Assembly (NCBI RefSeq): GCF_002943525.1
Contig: NZ_CP025394.1
Coordinates: 1,178,001 to 1,242,000 of the forward strand
DNA length: 64,000 bases
From: Kitasatospora sp. MMS16-BH015
Lineage (GTDB): Bacteria > Actinomycetota > Actinomycetes > Streptomycetales > Streptomycetaceae
Direction: 5' to 3'
Shown one piece after another: positions 60,331 to 64,000 of this stretch. The translations under genes and the position numbers were made by a program. The first letter of the stretch is position 1, and every line of letters begins with the position of its first letter. A model generated the notes under the pieces. It did no database searches. It was not told the origin of the DNA and saw only the letters and a list, made by a program, of their open reading frames with translations.

Positions 60331-60516
60331 CTTGCGCGCTCCCTCGGCTTCTCGTCGCTACTGGAGGGAACCCTACCGTGGCGACGTGGTCATTCCCGAC
60401 TCGATATCCCCGTCGCGGGCCGGGAAGGCGGGCGAACCTCCGTGCGTAACCTACCGGCGGGTCAGGTCGTTGGACGCCCGGACTCTCCGAGGGTGAGGGC
60501 CTCGGGGGGAGAGACC

Positions 60517-62682
60517 GTGTCCAGCGACCAGGCGACCACCACCGCCACCACCCCGGGCCGGCTGCCCGCCGAGCTCACCACCTTCGTCGGCCGCTCCCCC
60601 GAACTCGCCGCCCTCCAGAGCCTGTTGACCCGCACCCGCCTGGTCACCGTGACCGGCCCGGGCGGCGTCGGCAAGACCCGCCTGGCGCTGCGGGCTGCCG
60701 CCGCCCTGACCCAACCGGCCGCCCCCGCCGCCCCCGCGTACCCGGCCACCGCGGGCACGTCCGGCCTCCCGGCGGGCCCCTTCACCGACACACCCCCCTC
60801 CCCCGTCTCGGACCCCCTCCTGTTCCCCGACGGGGTCCGCGTGGTCGAGGTCTCCGCCGTGCAGCACGACCTGCTCCTCGGCCACGCCGTGCAGGAGGCG
60901 CTCCGGCTCACCGACAGCACCACCCGGCCACCGCTGGAGGTGCTGGCCGAGCGGCTGGCCGACCGGCGGCTGCTGATCGTGCTCGACGGGTGCGAGCACC
61001 TGGTGGCGGCCTGCGCCGAGCTGGTCGAGGAGCTGCTGCGGGCCGCGCCGGGCGTGCGGGTGCTGGCCACCAGCCGCGAGGCGCTCCAGGCGGCCGGCGA
61101 GCACCTGCTGCCGGTCACCCCGCTGCCGCTGCCCGAGGCGGCCCGGCTCTTCACCGACCGGGCCACCGCCGTGCTGCCCGGGTTCACCCCCGACGACGCC
61201 GTGGAGCCGCTCTGCCGCCGGCTGGACGGCATCCCGCTGGCCGTGGAGCTGGCCGCCGGCCGGCTGCGCACCCTCTCCGTCGAGCAGATCACCCACCGCC
61301 TGGACGACCGCTTCGCCCTGCTCACCGGCGGCGCCCGCACCGCCCCGCTGCGCCACCAGACCCTGCGCACCACGATCGGCTGGAGCCACGAGCTCTGCAC
61401 CCCGCAGGAGCGGCTGCTCTGGGCCCGGCTGGCGGTCTTCGCCGGCGCCTTCGACCTGGACGCGGCCGAGTACGTCTGCGCGGGCGACGGCCTGGCCACC
61501 GAGCAGGTGCTCGACCTGCTGGGCGAGCTGGTGGCCAAGTCCGTGCTGCTGCGCGAGTCGGCCCCGGACGGCGGGGTGCGGTTCCGGCTGCTGGACACCC
61601 TGCGCGAGTACGGCGGCCAGTGGCTGCGCGCCACCGGCGAGGAGCGCCGGCTGCGCAGCCGGCACCGCGACTGGTACCTGGGCCTGGCCTCCTGGGGCGA
61701 GGCCGAGTGGTTCGGCCCGCACCAGGCCGAGACGGCGGAACGGACCCGCCTGGCCCACCCGAACCTGCGCGCCGCGCTGGAGTTCAGTCTGGCCGAGCCC
61801 GGCGAGGAGCAGCAGGCCCTGCTGCTGGCGGGCACCCTCTGGTACTACTGGGTCGGCTCCGGCCACCTCGGCGAGGGCCGGCACTGGCTGGACCGGGCCC
61901 TGGCGCTCGCCCCCGAGCCGACCCGGGCCCGCGCCAAGGCGCTCTGGGTCACCGGCTACATGGCCACCCTCCAGGGCGACCTGGCCCGGGCCCGCCCGGC
62001 CCTGGCCGAGTGCCGCCGCCAGGCGGTGGACACCGGGGACGACCGGGCGCTGGCCTACGCGGTGCACCGGCAGGGCTGCGCCGCGCTGATCGGCGACGAG
62101 CCGGCCCGGGCCGCGGTGCTCTTCGAGGAGGCGCTGACCCTCTACGACCGGATCGGCGAGCTCAACTCCAACGTCCTGATGGCGATGTTCGAGCTCGGCG
62201 TGGCCTGCCTCTTCCAGGGCGACGAGGAGGGCGCCCGGCACTGGCTGGACAGGGTGAGGGAGATCTGCGAGCGGCACGGCGAGCAGTGGGCCTACGCGTA
62301 CGCCCTCTACGCCCTGGCCTACGCCCGCTGGCAGACGGGCGAGCTGCGCCCGGCCCGGGCATACGCGCGCGAGTGCGTCCGGCTCAACCACCTCTTCCGC
62401 GATCTGCTCGGGGTGGTGCTCGCCCTGGACGTGCTGGCCCTGCTCCAGACCGAGGGCCCGGAGGCCGATCTGGTCGAGGCCCGGGTGCTCCAGGGCGCGG
62501 CGCACCGCCTCTGGCAGGCCGTCGGCACCCCGTTCTTCGGCTCCCGCAGCTTCAACGGCCCCTACCGCGAGTGCGAGTCCCGGGCCCGCACCGGCCTGAC
62601 CGAGCTGGAGTTCGCCGAGGCCTTCACCCGCGGCGCCGCCCTCGACCTGGACGAGGCCGTCGCCCGCGCGCTCGGCGCCTAG
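60517..62682 (+). CDS. STAND/NB-ARC-type ATPase with TPR-like C-terminus, no DNA-binding domain
   Basis: A 721-residue protein. P-loop GPGGVGKT at residues 47-54, a Walker B-like RRLLIVLDGCEHL, RVLATSREAL, PLPLPEAARLFTDRA and DGIPLAVELAAGRL are the AfsR/MalT-like NB-ARC signatures. A TPR-like solenoid fills the C-terminal half. The protein ends LDEAVARALGA with a stop where LuxR-type HTH domains usually follow. The start is GTG at 60517 after GGGGGGAGA. It is the only plus-strand gene in this block. Linker residues 64-85 are Ala/Pro-rich. Confidence 0.85.
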   Translation: MSSDQATTTATTPGRLPAELTTFVGRSPELAALQSLLTRTRLVTVTGPGGVGKTRLALRAAAALTQPAAPAAPAYPATAGTSGLPAGPFTDTPPSPVSDPLLFPDGVRVVEVSAVQHDLLLGHAVQEALRLTDSTTRPPLEVLAERLADRRLLIVLDGCEHLVAACAELVEELLRAAPGVRVLATSREALQAAGEHLLPVTPLPLPEAARLFTDRATAVLPGFTPDDAVEPLCRRLDGIPLAVELAAGRLRTLSVEQITHRLDDRFALLTGGARTAPLRHQTLRTTIGWSHELCTPQERLLWARLAVFAGAFDLDAAEYVCAGDGLATEQVLDLLGELVAKSVLLRESAPDGGVRFRLLDTLREYGGQWLRATGEERRLRSRHRDWYLGLASWGEAEWFGPHQAETAERTRLAHPNLRAALEFSLAEPGEEQQALLLAGTLWYYWVGSGHLGEGRHWLDRALALAPEPTRARAKALWVTGYMATLQGDLARARPALAECRRQAVDTGDDRALAYAVHRQGCAALIGDEPARAAVLFEEALTLYDRIGELNSNVLMAMFELGVACLFQGDEEGARHWLDRVREICERHGEQWAYAYALYALAYARWQTGELRPARAYARECVRLNHLFRDLLGVVLALDVLALLQTEGPEADLVEARVLQGAAHRLWQAVGTPFFGSRSFNGPYRECESRARTGLTELEFAEAFTRGAALDLDEAVARALGA

Positions 62683-62706
62683 GAACGACTCGGCGCCCGG
62701 GAACGA

Positions 62707-62750
62707 CCGAGCCCCCGGTCGCCTTCCGAGGAAGGCGACCGGGGGCTCGG
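62707..62750. terminator. Bidirectional terminator between STAND ATPase and rpsD
   Basis: A perfect 20-bp stem (62707-62726 with 62731-62750) and a 4-nt loop, placed between the convergent stops at 62682 and 62761. It should stop both transcripts. Confidence 0.88.
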
Positions 62751-62760
62751 TGCTCGCGGG

Positions 62761-63375
62761 TCAGCGCGAGTAGTACTCGACGACCAGCTGCTCGTCGCAG
62801 ATCACGGGGATCTCGCGGCGGAGCGGGGTGCGGTCCAGGCGGAACGCCAGGGCCTTGAGGTTGACCTCGAGGTACTTCGGGGTCTGGCCCTCGCCCGCGT
62901 AGCCACCCTCACGGGCGACCTGGAACGGGACCTTCTCCTTGCTACGCTCACGCACGGTGACGACGTAGCCCGGCTTCATCAGGAACGACGGCTTGTTGAC
63001 CTTGCTGCCGTTGACCTCGATGTGGCCGTGGACGACCATCTGGCGGGCCTGGTAGATGGTGCGGGCGATGCCCGAACGCAGGACCAGGGCGTCGAGACGG
63101 GTCTCCAGCAGGGCGACGAGCGCCTCACCGGTCTTGCCCTCGACCTTCTTGGCGGACTCGAAGGCGCGAGCCATCTGCTTCTCGCTCAGGTCGTACTGGG
63201 CGCGCAGACGCTGCTTCTCGGTCAGACGGACCTTGTAGTCAGAGTTCTGCTTGCGGCCACGGCCGTGCTGGCCGGGCGGGTACGGGCGCGCCTCGAAGTA
63301 CTTGACGGACTTCGGGGTCAGCGGAATGCCCAGGGCACGGGCAATCTTGACCTTGGGGCGCTTCTGGTTCGCCAT
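62761..63375 (-). CDS. rpsD: 30S ribosomal protein S4
   Basis: A 204-residue primary 16S rRNA-binding protein. The S4 RNA-binding domain has RLDALVLRSGIARTIYQARQMVVHGHIEVNG. The N-terminal region (QKRPKVKIARALGIPLTPK) lacks the CxxC zinc cysteines, so this is the zinc-free (C-minus) form. ATG at 63375. A ~285-nt leader with possible autoregulatory structure precedes it. Confidence 0.97.
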   Translation of the reverse strand: MANQKRPKVKIARALGIPLTPKSVKYFEARPYPPGQHGRGRKQNSDYKVRLTEKQRLRAQYDLSEKQMARAFESAKKVEGKTGEALVALLETRLDALVLRSGIARTIYQARQMVVHGHIEVNGSKVNKPSFLMKPGYVVTVRERSKEKVPFQVAREGGYAGEGQTPKYLEVNLKALAFRLDRTPLRREIPVICDEQLVVEYYSR

Positions 63376-63422
63376 GAACCAAACCTCTCTTGCGTGTGAA
63401 TACGGCTGTCACCAGGTGTTGA

Positions 63423-63480
63423 CGGAGGTCGCCTCTCGCGACCCGGAGAAACCACCCGTACGAGTGGTCAGCCGCCTCCG
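63423..63480 (-). promoter_or_regulatory. Structured rpsD leader, candidate S4 autoregulatory element
   Basis: The minus-strand RNA can fold as a three-way junction: P1 CGGA/UCCG (63480-63477 with 63426-63423), P2 a 7-bp stem with one G-U and a 4-nt loop (63468-63451), and P3 GGUCGC-GAGAG-GCGACC (63443-63427). It lies about 50-105 nt upstream of the ATG. S4 is known to repress its own mRNA through leader structures in other bacteria; equivalence here is inferred. Confidence 0.4.
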
Positions 63481-63658
63481 GGGCCGGGCACAGAAGTGCT
63501 TGTTACACGCGCCGCCCGATGGACGGCCCGCGACACCGGTGAAGGTGCGCGACGCTCCTGGAGACCCCCGCGAAGGGGAGCCTCGGGCCATTGCCCCGCT
63601 GGTGCGGACGGTCGACGGGTCACCCCATCGCCGTGCCCGGGACATGGCACTCCGAGCA

Positions 63659-63664
63659 ACTATA
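63659..63664 (-). promoter_or_regulatory. Candidate -10 element of rpsD promoter
   Basis: TATAGT on the minus strand, a strong match to the sigma-HrdB -10 consensus. It implies a leader of about 275 nt, long for a streptomycete ribosomal gene. No clear -35 is seen. Confidence 0.45.
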
Positions 63665-63685
63665 CCCGCCGGCCACCATCACCCT

Positions 63686-64000
63686 TCACTGGCCCCTGAG
63701 CTTGCCCCTGGTCCACTCCACCACGTCCGCGTACCGGGCCTCGCCGCCGTGCCTGGTCGGCTGGTAGTACTCCTTGCCGTGCACGGAGTCCGGCGCGTAC
63801 TGCTGGGCGGCGATCCCGCCGGGCAGGTCGTGCGGGTACCGGTAGCCCTTGCCGTGGCCCAGCTTGCCCGCGCCGCCGTAGTGCGCGTCCCGCAGGTGCG
63901 GCGGGACGGCCCCGGCCAGGCCCTGGCGGACGTCGGCCAGGGCCGCGTCGATCGCCAGGTAGGCCGCGTTGGACTTGGGCGCGAGCGCCAGCGCGATGGC
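63686..64000 (-). CDS. rarA: Replication-associated recombination protein RarA, C-terminal part, truncated by window edge
   Basis: The last 104 codons only. The visible end PKSNAAYLAIDAALADVRQG, VPPHLRDAHYGGAGKLGHGKG, YRYPHDLPGGIAAQQY and PDSVHGKEYYQPTRHG is the characteristic C-terminal tetramerisation domain of RarA/MgsA AAA+ ATPases. It acts at stalled replication forks. The usual streptomycete upstream neighbour of rpsD. Confidence 0.93.
   Translation of the reverse strand, partial: AIALALAPKSNAAYLAIDAALADVRQGLAGAVPPHLRDAHYGGAGKLGHGKGYRYPHDLPGGIAAQQYAPDSVHGKEYYQPTRHGGEARYADVVEWTRGKLRGQ

Overview
The window is high-GC DNA from a streptomycete (Streptomyces or Kitasatospora; the sequence alone does not separate them). 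Evidence: a near-canonical BldD with the c-di-GMP motif RGD-X8-RQDD, sIHF (mihF), omega subunit, codon use with G/C at third positions, GTG/TTG starts, and the streptomycete gene order priA-metK-coaBC-rpoZ-gmk-mihF-pyr/car-bldD-nusB-efp-pepP-aro-mltG-ruvX-alaS-rpsD-rarA. Almost all of this core lies on the minus strand.

Region 1 (1-16.9 kb) is core metabolism: the 5' end of priA, SAM synthetase, CoaBC, RNA polymerase omega, guanylate kinase and sIHF, then a long pyrimidine operon transcribed from pyrR (16062) to pyrF (4983). This operon has a PyrR-binding RNA hairpin against the pyrR Shine-Dalgarno. It lacks pyrB between pyrR and pyrC, and it encodes two different dihydroorotate dehydrogenases (a class 2 quinone enzyme and a class 1B PyrD plus PyrK). 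bldD diverges from pyrR.

Region 2 (17-21 kb) holds a hypothetical protein, a TesB-like thioesterase, nusB, efp and a probably inactive M24 peptidase homologue.

Region 3 (21.1-48.3 kb) looks like accessory DNA between pepP and aroQ. It carries a cobalamin-riboswitch-controlled Ni/Co transporter with a divergent ArsR regulator, a 2H phosphoesterase, an ATP-grasp protein and a Nei glycosylase. Next comes a decayed island with an IS630 remnant, an integrase remnant, two likely immunity genes and one unknown gene. It leads to a 2.4-kcodon secreted RHS/YD-repeat polymorphic toxin with a HINT pre-toxin domain. Divergent from the toxin is a 1388-residue secreted LamG protein. The region closes with a MarR/MFS/MMPL efflux cluster carrying a 41-bp palindrome, a two-component system and a P-loop kinase-like protein.

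Region 4 (48.4-64 kb) is core again: aroQ, aroB, aroK, aroC and aroE, two tandem MltG-type lytic transglycosylases, ruvX, alaS, two small membrane/coiled-coil genes, a lone plus-strand STAND ATPase, rpsD with a long structured leader, and the 3' end of rarA.

Three copies of a long dispersed palindrome (arms near GGGGGCGCGGGGAACTGCGC) sit between genes in the first 17 kb. The best candidate for an under-described system is the RHS toxin, its LamG partner and the downstream immunity-like genes at 26.7-41.0 kb.
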